Assembly: GCA_024516155.1 (NCBI GenBank)
Contig: JAJJXM010000049.1
Coordinates: 124,001-188,000, forward strand
DNA from: Pyronema omphalodes
Lineage: Eukaryota; Ascomycota; Pezizomycetes; Pezizales; Pyronemataceae
Direction: 5' to 3'
Length of the DNA: 64,000 nucleotides
In this document: one piece after another, positions 53,494 through 63,874 of the stretch
How positions within the stretch are numbered: position 1 is the first letter of the stretch
How the letters are laid out: the number at the start of each line of letters is the position of its first letter
Translations under genes and position numbers: made by a program
Notes under the pieces: generated by a model
Seen by the model: only the letters and a program-made list of their open reading frames with translations
What the model was told of the DNA's origin: nothing
Databases searched by the model: none

Positions 53494-53822
53494 GCACATA
53501 TTCACGGAGTTTCCCTCTAGCTCTTCGCGAGGCCGCTTTCCAACCCATTTATTAGAACTACCTTTTAACGGCAATCAAATCGGGCCCAAACGTAAATCTA
53601 AGTAGTCTTAAAGTCGAATACGGTGTCTTGTCTATTGCCTACTGAGCACATAATGATGCACATATATTTTCGGAGTTTCATTATAGCTCTCTACAAAGCC
53701 TTTCTTCTCGGCCCACACGTTAAAACCACCCTTTAACGGAAGCTAAATCAGACCCAAATGCATATCCAATTAGTCTTCAGTAGTGATGCTTTATCCTATC
53801 TATCTTATACTGAGCGCATTAC
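53494..53822 (+). repeat. Diverged tandem duplication, period about 164 bp
   Basis: Two units start GCACATAT at 53494 and 53658. Shared landmarks in order are CGGAGTTTC, TAGCTCT, CTTTTAACGG/CTTTAACGG, CCCAAA, TAGTCTT and ACTGAGC. Divergence is substantial, so the duplication is old. Confidence 0.75.
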
Positions 53823-54000
53823 GATACATTTCCTTGGTTCTGTTACTCTACGTAAAGGGGCATCGGTTTGCGGGCTTGTATGAAGAAGTTTGGCATTGCT
53901 TCTGTTTCGATGAAACGTCATGACCATTGTGGTTGTCACCATCTCATAGAGTGAATATGGTTGTGATCGTAAAGTAAGAAATGTAGCCGATTCTAGCGAA

Positions 54001-54006
54001 TATAAA
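54001..54006 (+). promoter_or_regulatory. TATA box of the Thr-rich secreted protein gene
   Basis: TATAAA stands 70 bp upstream of the ATG at 54071, followed by a C/T-rich leader (CTTCTATATTCTTCTACC) as in strongly expressed fungal genes. Confidence 0.6.
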
Positions 54007-54070
54007 CCCCCCAAATCCCAGACATCAAATTCCTCTTCATCACCCCTTCTATATTCTTCTACCATCCACA

Positions 54071-54844
54071 ATGAAGTCCGTTCTTGCCCTTCTCCCTTTC
54101 ATTGCTATGGCTCTTGCCGCTCCCGCTGCCCAAAGGGCCCCGGGAAGCTTTGCATTGGCTCCCGTCAGCCCTACAAGCATCACCATCACAGACATGAGCG
54201 CCGCTATGGCTGCTGATACCACCACCACCACTACCACTACCACCGACGATGGAGCCGCTGACACCACTACTACCACCACCACCGACGATGGAGCCGCTGA
54301 CACCACTACTACCACCACCACCGACGATGGAGCCGCTGACACCACTACCACCACCACCACCGACGATGGAGCCGCTGCCGACACCACCACCACCACTACT
54401 ACCGACGATGGAGCCGCCGCTGCCGACACCACCACCACCACTACTACCGACGATGGAGCCGCCGCCGACACCACCACCACTACCACTACCACCGATGGAG
54501 CCGCCGCCGACACCGCCGCTGCCAACACAGCCCCCATCACCATCTCATCCACCTTCAACCCTGCCACTGGAGAGGTCGTCGTCACCGCCACCGACTCCGC
54601 CACCGGAGAAGTGACCATTATTTTCCAAAACCCTGGCACCACCGCCGCTGCTGGAACCACCACTACCACCACTACCACTGATGATGGAGCCGCCGCTGAC
54701 ACCACCACCACTACTACCAATGATGGAGCCGCCGCTGACACCACCACTACCACTACCGATAACGGAGCTGCCGCCGACACCACTACCACTACTACCAATG
54801 ATGGAGCCGCCGCCGACACTACCACTACCACTACCACCGTTTAA
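54071..54844 (+). CDS. Secreted Thr-rich tandem-repeat protein (mucin-like)
   Basis: Single exon, 257 aa. It starts with a classical signal peptide, MKSVLALLPFIAMALAA, then a short unique region (PGSFALAPVSPTSITITDM). Two blocks of 11-13-residue repeats follow, each a run of 5-9 Thr followed by [DN][DN]GAA[AD]D (about residues 49-150 and 197-257), around a non-repetitive core at about 154-193 (ITISSTFNPATGEVVVTATD). There is no GPI-type hydrophobic C-terminus and no Cys, so a soluble or wall-associated, heavily O-mannosylated protein is likely. Repeat units are almost identical in DNA, pointing to recent gain and loss. A TATA box and C/T-rich leader support a real, well-expressed gene. Function is not known; a role in cell-surface or matrix properties is inference. 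The minus strand is also open (poly-Val) but is a repeat artefact. Confidence 0.85.
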   Translation: MKSVLALLPFIAMALAAPAAQRAPGSFALAPVSPTSITITDMSAAMAADTTTTTTTTTDDGAADTTTTTTTDDGAADTTTTTTTDDGAADTTTTTTTDDGAAADTTTTTTTDDGAAAADTTTTTTTDDGAAADTTTTTTTTDGAAADTAAANTAPITISSTFNPATGEVVVTATDSATGEVTIIFQNPGTTAAAGTTTTTTTTDDGAAADTTTTTTNDGAAADTTTTTTDNGAAADTTTTTTNDGAAADTTTTTTTV

Positions 54845-55906
54845 GGATTCTTGGGTATAAACACAGTCGTTACAGAAATTAAGAGGCTTCGGATATCGAA
54901 ACCGTAACAGTCATTACAAAATCTTAGCCTGACCCCAAAGTCCATCTCAACATACGCAGGCGGCTTGTATGTATGGACAGTTCTTCGATGCAGTATTAAT
55001 GTTTAATTCGAATATACATCAACAGTCGTTTTATGCGATAACTGGTTGTATTCAGTGATAAGTTGGATCCGGTAATTGTCTTCTTGCTATCGACCATCAC
55101 AATATGAAGGATCGGTACAAGAGGTCTATCCACTCTTTGGATTGAACAGTCAACTCAGCGAATATGGACATACATAATATAGCAAAAGTTGTTGGATCCG
55201 ATAATTGTCTTCTTATTATTGACTTCACCGCGCGGGAAGCCATTATAAAAATTCTGTCCGCTCTTTAAATCCAACAATCCCATCGTTTAATACGGACTCT
55301 CGCTGGATCGACACTTAGTGTATTTATTTACGTCATTCGTTATTTCACTACGTGGAGGACCGATACAAACAATCTACTAATCCTTTCAAAGCTTCTGAAG
55401 TAATAAACCAACACTGATTCCAGTACGGGGAGTTTCGCTAACTATATTCAGACCCTAAACAGAAACATACAAAAAAAAAGAAAAGAAGGAAAAAAGACAC
55501 GAAATTTCGCCGTCATCATGAAATCGCATTCGCTGGGGGAAGGAGTGGGGAACGATACTATCGTCTCCATAATATTTGGAGTGCTGAGATCCTGACAGGA
55601 AATGGTGAGAGTTGAATTCAAAGGTGTTTTTTTGTTTTTGAAAAAGAAAAAAAGAAAAGAAAACGGGGAAGAGGAAGCCAAAATTTATGCCGCTTAAGGC
55701 AGAAAATAGGATAGAATAGATTCGAGGCGAGTTGTGTGGCCGCATACTCAGCAACAAGTGGCGGTTTCAATAATAAAAGTCCATTTAAAAACAAAAGAAA
55801 TCGGAATCTTGTAGGAAAACTAGACGTCCAAGAATTGTACAAGAAACCCCCGTGTATTCAGACAATTCCAAAAATCGCCAGATGCTGCACAACCCCCAAT
55901 TCCTCA
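54845..55906. other. Intergenic with tandem repeats
   Basis: 3' UTR of the secreted protein, then a three-unit tandem repeat (55062-55400), then A-rich sequence near 55470-55500 and 55620-55670 and the 3' side of the zinc-finger gene. No gene seen. Confidence 0.6.
55062..55400 (+). repeat. Diverged three-unit tandem repeat
   Basis: Units 1 and 2 start GTTGGATCCGGTAATTGTC (55062) and GTTGGATCCGATAATTGTC (55191), period 129 bp. A third, weaker unit starts GCTGGATCGACAC near 55302. Shared later landmarks are GGATCGGTACAA / GGACCGATACAA in units 1 and 3 and ACTCTTTGGATT / GCTCTTTAAATCC in 1 and 2. Confidence 0.75.
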
Positions 55907-57971
55907 TTACGTACATCCTTCTATTACAATTTGTACCGCCGAATTGTTATTATATACAACAGGCTTGCCTTTAAGTAGTTCTTTCATCCATTTAGGGGAG
56001 AGCCCCCAATCTCCTTCCCATTCATGCATTGTTTTTCCAGACTGAAAATGAACAGCAATGTGGTTACGTCTAGCTTTCCAGTCGTGAAATACCTCACCAC
56101 AAAACCCACACGACGACCTATCTGGTACATCCTGTGGACACTTCCATAGTTTGACGAGCTCTTTAGCACGTTGTGACCTTGGCGTGTTCTCAAAACCTCC
56201 AGCGGCGCCATAGGACTCTGACCTAAAATGTACTGTTTCTATATGCTGCTCCATCCAATCTTGTCTCAAGAAAGTGCGTGCTTGAACATCCTTATCTGCG
56301 CAGGAGTGAACACAACCACGATCATTTGCGCATAACGCAGGTTCTCCATCACAAAATACACAACGTCCAGAGGAGTCGACAGTTCCGTCTCGTGAGCATA
56401 TCCAGAGGAAGGTGTGTATGTGTGCGGTGTCTTCATGCCTTTGCCAAATTGCTTTATTTGAGAATGAAATATGACAGAATGTGCATTGGAATGTATTCTT
56501 TTTTGTCTGGGTTCCGGGATTTGCCACTTCTGTTTTACTACGTCGCCTTCGTTCTTGAAAAGGGGTATTGGAACCAGCCGAACGCGCAGATACTGAGGAG
56601 CGTGCAGAAATTGAGGAGCGTACTGAGATACTTGAACGTGCAGAGCGTCCGGAACGTGCCGAAATGGATGAGCGATCAGAAACTGCAGAACTTATTGATT
56701 TTTCACTACTTGCGTAACGAGGTGGCAAATTTGCTTCTGGATTTGATAGAGGTGGGACTACTGATGCAGCGGCGATCGTTGACTTGGACTCGTCTTCGTC
56801 ACTGGAGAGATAGCGCTCAAGCATAGGCGGATTTTCTGACCGATGACGTTTATTATGATTTTTGAGCTGCTTGAAGTTTTCTTTATAACGTCGTAGCTGT
56901 CCATACCGTAGTTTGACGGCTTGCTCGGTCATATATGGTCGACCTGTATCATGGAATCTGGCGGCAGCTTTCGATATTGTCATGTTTCTCTCTTTCATCC
57001 ACTTGAGAAGATCATCGTCATCCAGTTTCTTATGGGCCTTATCCGGGCTGGCTTCGGTCTGGGATATTTGACTTCGGCCTTGATGACCATGCGCATCAGG
57101 AATATTTCCCTTCATTGCTACTCTTGAGGGTCTAGGAACATCCAAATTCCTCGATGAGAAGGATCTCGGCACTGCGTCTTGAGAGTTCGAAGCTGATGGG
57201 CTATATCCCGATAAGGAAATTTGGCCATAACCTGAGATACTTTGAACCAGGGTAATTAGCCCACGTGAAAATCACAGTAGTTACCATTGTTGGACTTAAC
57301 ATACGGTGGTGTACGGTCCTGAACATTCTGTAAGGGTGGAAAGACGAGTGAAGCATCGTAAGCAGGCGTATGAGGTGCCATCGCATTAATATTTTGTTGA
57401 TTCAACGCATCGGAATAAGCGTGGTATGACGACTGTAGTTGGTAATTATTTATTATTGCCTGGAATGCATTAGCGAAGCCTTGTCTTCACTTGATTTGTA
57501 TTAAACTTACGTTTTGATCTGGCGTATTGATATTCAGCATATCGATGTCCAGATCGTTGTTCACAGAGGCAAAAACGAGATCACTTTGATCGATCTAACG
57601 CATGTTAGCCGGCGTGATTCAAATCATGTGCAAGAACTACCCCCCTGTTCATTTGTTGCCACATAAGCGAGGGTTTGGTTTTCACGGCAATACACATCCT
57701 GAACGCCAGGTTCGCTTAGGTGTACGCCATGCTATGTGAGTACACATCAAAGCCATTAGAATGTCTTTCGCAGAAATCAGAATAATATGCAAAAGAAGTC
57801 AGATACCTCGTCGTATGGCTGTTTCGGATACAGATTGGCCTCTCTTGCTGCATCATTCAGAATTTTCTCTATTTCGGGTGGTATTTCCTCTATTTCCGGC
57901 GATATTCCAAAGTTCGGGTCAAAGCTCTGTCCGAATGGTACTAACATGTCGCTGTATCGTGACTTATCCAT
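55907..57971 (-). CDS. C2H2 zinc-finger regulator with Myb/SANT-like segment
   Basis: Proposed exons 57971-57807, 57594-57511, 57459-57285 and 57231-55907 give 582 aa; introns 212, 51 and 53 nt. Residues about 211-261 (DDDDLLKWMKERNMTISKAA ... QAVKLRYGQLRR) form a helix-turn-helix-like Myb/SANT segment. A Ser/Arg-rich stretch follows (321-360, repeated RSSISAR). C2H2 fingers are at C391-x2-C394-x12-H407-x4-H412 and C516-x2-C519-x12-H532-x3-H536, with further Cys/His pairs between (CVFC ... CVHSC ... H-x4-H). It is probably a nuclear DNA-binding protein; no target known. The last exon is certain, the first three are inferred from frame and splice motifs. Intron 1 contains an open segment (HGVHLSEPGVQD) that might be an extra exon. 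A second regulator gene lies about 600 bp upstream on the same strand. Confidence 0.75.
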
Positions 57972-58580
57972 TTTCTAAGGGGTTTCGACGTTTCCTGCGA
58001 ACTCTGCGAACTCCGCACCTTTTGTATGCTTTCTGGTGGACCCTCGCAGGCCTTCTATGAAAGTAGGCTCCGTTTCCTTACGAGCCTACATTATGCGTTA
58101 GGTCATCTGTACAGCCGAGCAGGCACGTCGCGACCAGTAAATGCATACTAATCCAATGATCTTTTCCAGCATAATCAGTATCCTTGCCTCAGTATCATCT
58201 TGATGATGCATCGCATACACACCCATGCGATTTACAGCATGACTGGCGCTAAAACGAGGCTGCCGCCAGCTTACCCTTGTTCGAAGTCTAAAGGCGGCAA
58301 AGGCGTTTATAGACAACTAGCCACACGAGGTATTCCCTGCTGGTTAATCTGTAGAGAAGGTTTAGTTGCGCTTAACACCGTGATGTCCGCATAAGATTAG
58401 TACCAAATATTATAGTAAAACTTTGAAATACATATATTTAAGAATTTAATCTATAGCATTCTTTATTACTATAATTTGTCGTAACTTCATCGCTTCGTTT
58501 CTATACCGAATGCCGTTTCTTCAGTCTGTGTACCGTGCCTACAATATATTTTCAACCATCAAACATAATTTCTTCAGCTC
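57972..58580. other. Intergenic
   Basis: Between two minus-strand genes; promoter of the zinc-finger gene and 3' UTR of the next. AT-rich near 58390-58460. No gene seen. Confidence 0.6.
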
Positions 58581-59806
58581 TTATTCCTCCTCTTCTTGTT
58601 TTACCCCTACCATGTTGGGTATTTCGTAAATCAAGTGAACACGATTTACGCTGGAAGACGCATCTGTCATATAAACTACTGCAGGGTCTTCTCTGTTATC
58701 GTCATCGTTGTGTAATGACTCTTGTTTCAATTTATTAGGCAGAAAAGTGGGTGAATTTAGCGACACTGGTACGAATGGATTGATTCGTAATAGCTGGCGA
58801 GTCACCGATGGGTCGACGTTGAGACATGACGGAGAATTTCCGGCAGTGTAGATTCCCGCATCAACCACCTCATCGTAGAAGTTATCAGTGGGATACCCGT
58901 GCGGCATTTGGAGAGTAGATGAGTATCGGCGTTTCAACATTATGTCTTTAGATTTTCTCTGGGGCTTGATAGGTTAGTTCTTGTACCATATGGTTGGAAA
59001 AGTATCGTAGTACTTACAACTGGTACTTGACTGGGAAGAACAAAGTCTTTCCCTAAGATACGTCGAACACGGCATGCTCTGTTGTATCTTTGACGAACGT
59101 AGGATAGAGTGTAAATCCATCTGCCCTTTGCCTTCAGTTTGGCAGAGATCCCCTCCCATGACAGGTGTTCCTGTTCTTTCCACTCCAGGATGAGCTCATC
59201 ATCGGGGGTTATCTTGATTCGATTATTCCGGCGTTTTTGTAGTAAGGTATCGCGAGCTCTCTGGTACTGTGCTAAGGTTCGCTTGAGACTATTCCAATCG
59301 TTAAGTGGCGTATGCGTTGAATTATATTCAGCCTCCACATTGTGAGGTTTAGATCCCGGTTGGGTAGAATTATGGCTTGAATATTCATTCGGGAGTCTCT
59401 CTAGTGGTGTTGTTTGGTGGCATGGTGTTGACAAAGGTCGATAATTGCTTTGAGGTTGCGCATAGGATGGCTTTGATGAATCCTTGAAGAAGTTAAAGAA
59501 ATTGTCCCCGGTTTGGTATTTTGTTTGACCGGAGCATACCTCGTCGAATTTGTGTAAAAGATATGGATTATTGAATTCCATGTCAAAATTAGTCGCCAGT
59601 CTAATTCCAGGATTCTGCTGAACACTTCGGGGGCTGGGGCTGGCAGGAATTGCGTGCCCAGGTTTATATGAAGGCTGACCGTTACTCCTAAAACATTTTT
59701 GTAATAAGGGCTTATTATTTGACGTAGCAGGACTTCTGCCTTTCAACCTACGTCTTGTGTAGGTACATATGTGTAGCGCCATACATTTACTGTAAGTAAT
59801 TGTCAT
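58581..59806 (-). CDS. Putative Myb/SANT-like DNA-binding protein
   Basis: Exons 59806-59018 and 58958-58581 give 388 aa with the longest start; the 59-nt intron (GTAAGT, branch ACTAAC, acceptor CCCAG) joins VLPSQVPV to RKSKDIMLKRR in phase 0. Residues about 199-249 (ITPDDELILEWKEQEHLSWE ... SYVRQRYNRACRVRRI) have the spacing of a fungal Myb/SANT or homeodomain-like motif: acidic start, W in helix 1, LSWEGI, then an Arg-rich last helix. The rest is Ser/Pro/Asn-rich and probably disordered, with an acidic end (MVGVKQEEEE). The start is unsure: Met1, Met9 or Met76 (59581, MEFNNPYLLHKF) are possible, and the first 60 residues look less natural. Structure and position parallel the zinc-finger gene just downstream. 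Confidence 0.65.
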
Positions 59807-60269
59807 TCCTGATGGGCGTTGCAGGGGCTAATTTCCCTACAGCCTTCGCTAGTGCGGGTTAGGGTTGAGTATGCAGCTAGAGTCATCCTAGCTAATCAGA
59901 ATTCCAGTTTCTCTGTGACAAATACTACTGATCCTTGCCTTGCATCACAGCCCCAAGTGCGGGATACATAGCACCATCGTACCACCCAAAACTGCTAGCC
60001 ACGTCGAATAAAGCGATGGAAGATTCGGCTTAGGGCACGTGCATTTAGGTACGTAGTGCAACAAGGCAGTTCTTACCTATGTAATTAAAGATTGATTCAA
60101 GACATAGCGAACCAAGATCTTGGAAACACGACAGGACCTGCTATGTTTAATTAATCGATTCCAAATGTTTTTGATCAACTTATGGTATTCATATATACAT
60201 AGTAGCTTTACGCTATCAAAATCCCTTACATAACAAATACTTCTTCGGAATTCTCATTCCAGCTGCGCG
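59807..60269. other. Intergenic
   Basis: Upstream of the Myb-like gene and downstream of the DUF3140 gene. Nothing recognised. Confidence 0.6.
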
Positions 60270-60755
60270 TCATGCCCCCAGTTCTTCAAAGACTGTACCC
60301 CTATCAGCTTCGACCATTCCTTTCACCTTCTCCAGAGAATTATACCATACCTTGTAACTCTTGCTATCTGTATTGTGCTTCGCTGTTTCCTCTTGTGCCA
60401 AATGCCGCTTACAATAACTTACCACCTTCCGCATATGCTGAATATCCTCCTCGTCGTATTTGCTGGGGTCCTTATCAGGGTTCTTTTGTAAAATACGAAC
60501 AATATGCCGACCACTATCATGCCCAATTGTTTCGTGACTGCCGTCTTTCTTTTGTTGGCCAGAGTGTTCAGAGGCGCTGGTCTTTAGCCAAGAGGAAAGG
60601 GAAGACGAGTCCATGTTGACCAGGTCATTAAATTCTGAAATCACAGTGTGCGTATCTAGAACAGCCACATCATCAGCATAGAACCACCGGATTGACTCAA
60701 AATTAAGCGAAACAGAAACTATTGCCGGAGAAGAATATAAACGACCTTTAACCAT
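60270..60755 (-). CDS. DUF3140 domain protein
   Basis: The main exon 60634-60270 encodes EFNDLVNMDSSSLSSWLKT, GHDSGRHIVRILQKNPDKD and DIQHMRKVVSYCKRHLAQE, the conserved core of DUF3140, a small family of bacteria and fungi without established function. The frame stays open upstream to 60926 but that part does not resemble the family, and TGATTTCAG just before the core looks like an acceptor. I propose a 10-nt first exon (60755-60746, MVK plus one base), 111-nt intron and a 124-aa protein, close to the family size. Family members often begin MVK or similar, as I recall. The donor (GTCGTT) is not consensus, so the start is uncertain. It is divergent from eIF2B-alpha with about 340 bp between. 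Confidence 0.7.
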   Translation of the reverse strand: MVKGRLYSSPAIVSVSLNFESIRWFYADDVAVLDTHTVISEFNDLVNMDSSSLSSWLKTSASEHSGQQKKDGSHETIGHDSGRHIVRILQKNPDKDPSKYDEEDIQHMRKVVSYCKRHLAQEETAKHNTDSKSYKVWYNSLEKVKGMVEADRGTVFEELGA

Positions 60756-61099
60756 AGTTGCAGCGGTGGGTGAGAGTCTCAGATAAGTTGTTTTATGAAG
60801 GCGTCGAAGAAAAACTGAGTAAAGCATATCGTTGAAGAAGTTTATGTATGTGAATAGTATTGTTTTTGAATCTTGAAACATTGATGGATACGTCATGTAC
60901 CGGTTCCAGGCGGCTTCCAGCTTCACGGCCTTTGGCCTACTATCTCAAATCACTATGTATCACGCAGCCCAGCCAGTCACACCGTCTAACCTATCCTGGT
61001 CTAGCGCCCATACCACTCTGCGTCACATCTCCACCGTCATAACCCCTCCATCGCCGGAATCATACACCAAGCTACCTCCACCCTCACCAGCGAACCACC
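60756..61099. promoter_or_regulatory. Divergent promoter of DUF3140 protein and eIF2B-alpha
   Basis: 344 bp between the proposed start codons. The part before 61100 is C-rich (ACCCTCACCAGCGAACCACC), giving a good start context ACCATGTCC for eIF2B-alpha. No specific element recognised. Confidence 0.5.
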
Positions 61100-62248
61100 A
61101 TGTCCGCCGTCGTGTCGCCTCCCCCTGCCCCTTCGCCTATTATGGCATCCACACCAGGCTCCCCGCCTGGCACTTCCTCCTCCGCTGCTCACCCCAAGCC
61201 CGGTGTCGTCTACAGCACCAAGGGAGAATTCGACATTCGCGAACACTACTTTTCTCTCCTGTCCGCTGACCCTACTAAATCTATGCCCATTGCAGCTATC
61301 GAGTCTTTGAGTGCTCTTTGCGATGCTACCCGCGCTGGAACTATTCATGAGCTTATGAGCGCCATTGAGTCAGGTGCAAATGCGCTTAAGGCTTCTATTC
61401 CTAACGCTATTTCCTTGACTGCTGGTTGTGATTTGTTCAAGCGTTTCATTATTGCTCACGCCCATGATGATCCTAAGGATTTCGAGGGATTCAAACAGCA
61501 GCTTCAGGCTAATGGTCATTTGTTCGCGCAAAGGGCTAGAGAGGCGAGAGAGCAAGTTGCTGAGGTCGGACAGAAGGTAGTCAAAGATGGATGCACTGTG
61601 TTCTTGCATGGACATTCACGATGTGTAGTGGGATTGCTGAGGAAAGCGAAGGAGAGAGGAACGAGATTTAGAGTTATCGTTACCGAGACCCGACCATCGT
61701 TGCTTGGACTTAGGACGGCGAGAGAGCTGAGAGAAATGGGTGTTGAGTGCGCGGTCGTGGATGATAATGCGATGGGATTTGCTTTGAAGAAGGCACAGGT
61801 TGTGGTGATTGGTGCTGAGGGAGTTTTCGGGGATGGAAGTGTGTTGAACATTGTGAGTTGATCCTGATCCGTGAGCTAGCATCAAGCTTTGGCCAGCTCG
61901 CAAGCAAGAGTCCGAAGTAAACGTGGTGTGAAACGGCTGCTAATTCTACAACAGCTCGGATCTTACCAGCTTGCGCAAGTCGCGAAAGCTTACAACCGTC
62001 CTCTTTACGTCGCGACCGAAACTCACAAATTTGTCGACATGTTCCCTCTGGACCAGTTCAATATGAACATCAACCAAAATATTATTGACTTTAACCCGCC
62101 CGAAGGTGTTGAGGGAGCTACACCCCAGGATGAGCAGGAGTTTGTGGATCATGTTCCTAGAACATTGATCAAGGGACTTATCACTGATGCGGGTTTGTTG
62201 ACCCCACAGCAGGTCTCAGACAAGATTGTTTGCATGAGATTCGAATAA
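61100..62248 (+). CDS. GCN3: Translation initiation factor eIF2B subunit alpha
   Basis: Exons 61100-61852 and 61955-62248 give 348 aa; intron 102 nt (GTGAGT, branch GCTAAT, acceptor CAACAG), phase 0. It is a regulatory subunit of the guanine-nucleotide exchange factor of eIF2, the one that senses phosphorylated eIF2-alpha in general amino-acid control. The Rossmann-like half shows the family signatures TVFLHGHSRCVVGLL, VIVTETRPSLLGLRTARELR and GAEGVFGDGSVLNI (238-251), continued after splicing by LGSYQLAQVAKAYNRPLYV and the end VSDKIVCMRFE. The N-terminal 40 residues are Pro/Ser-rich and longer than in yeast (305 aa as I recall); the ATG at 61100 is kept because it is the first in frame and has a good context. 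Complete, nothing odd. Confidence 0.95.
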
Positions 62249-62776
62249 GGGGCGGGACAGGATTTAAGTCAAAAAATATTAGGGACTGGGTCACAGGATT
62301 GGTTTAGGATTTCGGAGGGTAGAGGCGGCGTTTAATCTGGCGTTTATTGATTTTGTTTTCTTTTTGGTTAATAGTCGAGGAGATGTACAGAGAAGGAATT
62401 ACAAAGTTCTGCTTATGTCGTTACTCTCTCGAATTTCGTACTGTTCCTTTTTGAAACAGGCGTAGGAACATGGATCTTCATCAGGGTCGCGGAAGAGAAT
62501 AAACCGCCCCCAATCAACGCCAAGCTTTCCTAGCCCCTTCCTTTCTATCCTCCTCAATGAGGCGTCCGTAACGCAATAAACTCTTGTTGCTCTCTACATA
62601 CGCGTCCTCTTTTCCCCTAGGACCCTGAGATCACCATCACGGTTCGGTACCCACTTTTTTTTCCAACGGCTCTTCCCCGCACCTCTACCCCCTAGCCCCC
62701 ATCCCTAGCCCACACCCCACTAGCGACCTAGCAACCCTCATCGTCATCATACATCCACCGAACGATTGGGCATCCA
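62249..62776. other. Intergenic
   Basis: 3' UTR of eIF2B-alpha, then the C-rich promoter of the next gene (62640-62770). No gene seen. Confidence 0.6.
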
Positions 62777-63874
62777 ATGCATCTCCGCCACCTCCTCCGC
62801 CGGATGTCATCCGCCGCCATGCCCTCGAGCTCCTCCAACTCCTCCGCCGCGAGCGCACCTCCCTCACCACCTTCTCCTCATGCCTCAACTCTCCCAACCG
62901 AACCACCTTTGAAAATCTTCACCACGGTCAGTTCCCTCCGTGGGTTCCGGCGCCCTCTCTACAACACGCGAACTATCGGGTTCGTACCGACTATGGGCGC
63001 ACTCCATGCAGCTCATTTGGATCTTCTTCGGCAAGCAGCTGCAGAGAACGATGTCGTTGCTATCTCAATCTTCGTTAACCCTGCTCAATTCGCACCTACC
63101 GAAGACCTCGGAACTTATCCGAGGACCTTGAAAGAAGATTTGGGGAAACTTGAAGCTTTGAATGCGGACCTAAACAGAGCTGGTGCAAGAGGAAGAATCG
63201 AGGCTTTGTTTTTGCCTGAGGTTGCTGAGTTATACCCAAGTGGTATTCCTCTACAAGAAGAAAGGCAAAGAGGAGCTTTTGTTACTGTTCAGCCGTTGGC
63301 TAGTAAACTTGAAGGTGGACCTAGACCTCATTTCTTTAGAGGTGTTGCAACGGTTGTTGCGAAATTGTTTAATATCTTGGACCCTGATAGAGCATACTTT
63401 GGTCAGAAAGACGTACAGCAATGTGTTATCCTAAAGCGCATGGTTAGGGATCTCATGTTCCCTGTACAAATCCGAGTTTGCCCTACGGGGAGAGATGATG
63501 ATGGTTTGGCGAGAAGTAGCAGGAATGTTTATCTCGGAGAAAAGAGAAGAAAGGTAGCGCCAATTTTATACAGGGCGCTTCAGGCGTGTGAAAGCGAATA
63601 CGATAGACAAAAAGAAGCGGGAGTAGCAAAGGTGCCAGTTGAGGAGGTATTGAAGAAGGGGTATGAAATTTTGGATACTGCGGATACCATTGAAGAGGGG
63701 GTTAAGACACAGTTAGAATACTTGAGTTTGACGGATAAGGAGGAGCTCGAGGATTTGGAGTACATTGATGTAAGAAAAGGAGCTATCCTTTCTGCGGCGT
63801 TGAGATTTTTACCCGCTGAAGAGGGCCAGGGTACCGTCAGAATCATTGATAATGTCATTTTGAATGGGGAGTAA
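62777..63874 (+). CDS. PAN6: Pantothenate synthetase (pantoate-beta-alanine ligase)
   Basis: Single exon, 365 aa. The enzyme condenses pantoate and beta-alanine with ATP to pantothenate, the coenzyme A precursor. All family signatures are present: PTMGALHAAHLDLL (71-84, ATP-binding HxxH type), IFVNPAQFAPTEDLGTYPR (98-116), DRAYFGQKDVQQ and LARSSRNVYL near the KMSKS-like position. The C-terminal domain ends LRFLPAEEGQGTVRIIDNVI. The first 45 residues are Ser/Pro/Ala-rich with early Arg (MHLRHLLRRMSSAAMPSSSS) and could be a weak mitochondrial presequence; Met10 or Met15 are alternative starts that leave the enzyme intact. Insertions relative to bacteria (about 160-180, GIPLQEERQRG) are common in fungi. 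It follows eIF2B-alpha on the same strand. Confidence 0.95.
   Translation: MHLRHLLRRMSSAAMPSSSSNSSAASAPPSPPSPHASTLPTEPPLKIFTTVSSLRGFRRPLYNTRTIGFVPTMGALHAAHLDLLRQAAAENDVVAISIFVNPAQFAPTEDLGTYPRTLKEDLGKLEALNADLNRAGARGRIEALFLPEVAELYPSGIPLQEERQRGAFVTVQPLASKLEGGPRPHFFRGVATVVAKLFNILDPDRAYFGQKDVQQCVILKRMVRDLMFPVQIRVCPTGRDDDGLARSSRNVYLGEKRRKVAPILYRALQACESEYDRQKEAGVAKVPVEEVLKKGYEILDTADTIEEGVKTQLEYLSLTDKEELEDLEYIDVRKGAILSAALRFLPAEEGQGTVRIIDNVILNGE

Larger units (their letters stand above)
52056..54070. other. Intergenic, AT-rich, up to the Thr-rich secreted protein
   Basis: No supported gene up to 53.49 kb. 53494-53822 is a diverged tandem duplication. 53.9-54.07 kb is the promoter of the secreted protein with a TATAAA box. 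Confidence 0.6.

Noticed and set aside
54049..54837. 262-codon minus-strand poly-Val/Ala frame
   Set aside because: Antisense of the ACC/ACT Thr repeats; the plus strand has the signal peptide and TATA box.
57595..57806. Possible extra exon in the C2H2 gene (HGVHLSEPGVQD ...)
   Set aside because: The obvious donor at its end is out of phase with the next exon; only weaker donors would work, so a single 212-nt intron was preferred.
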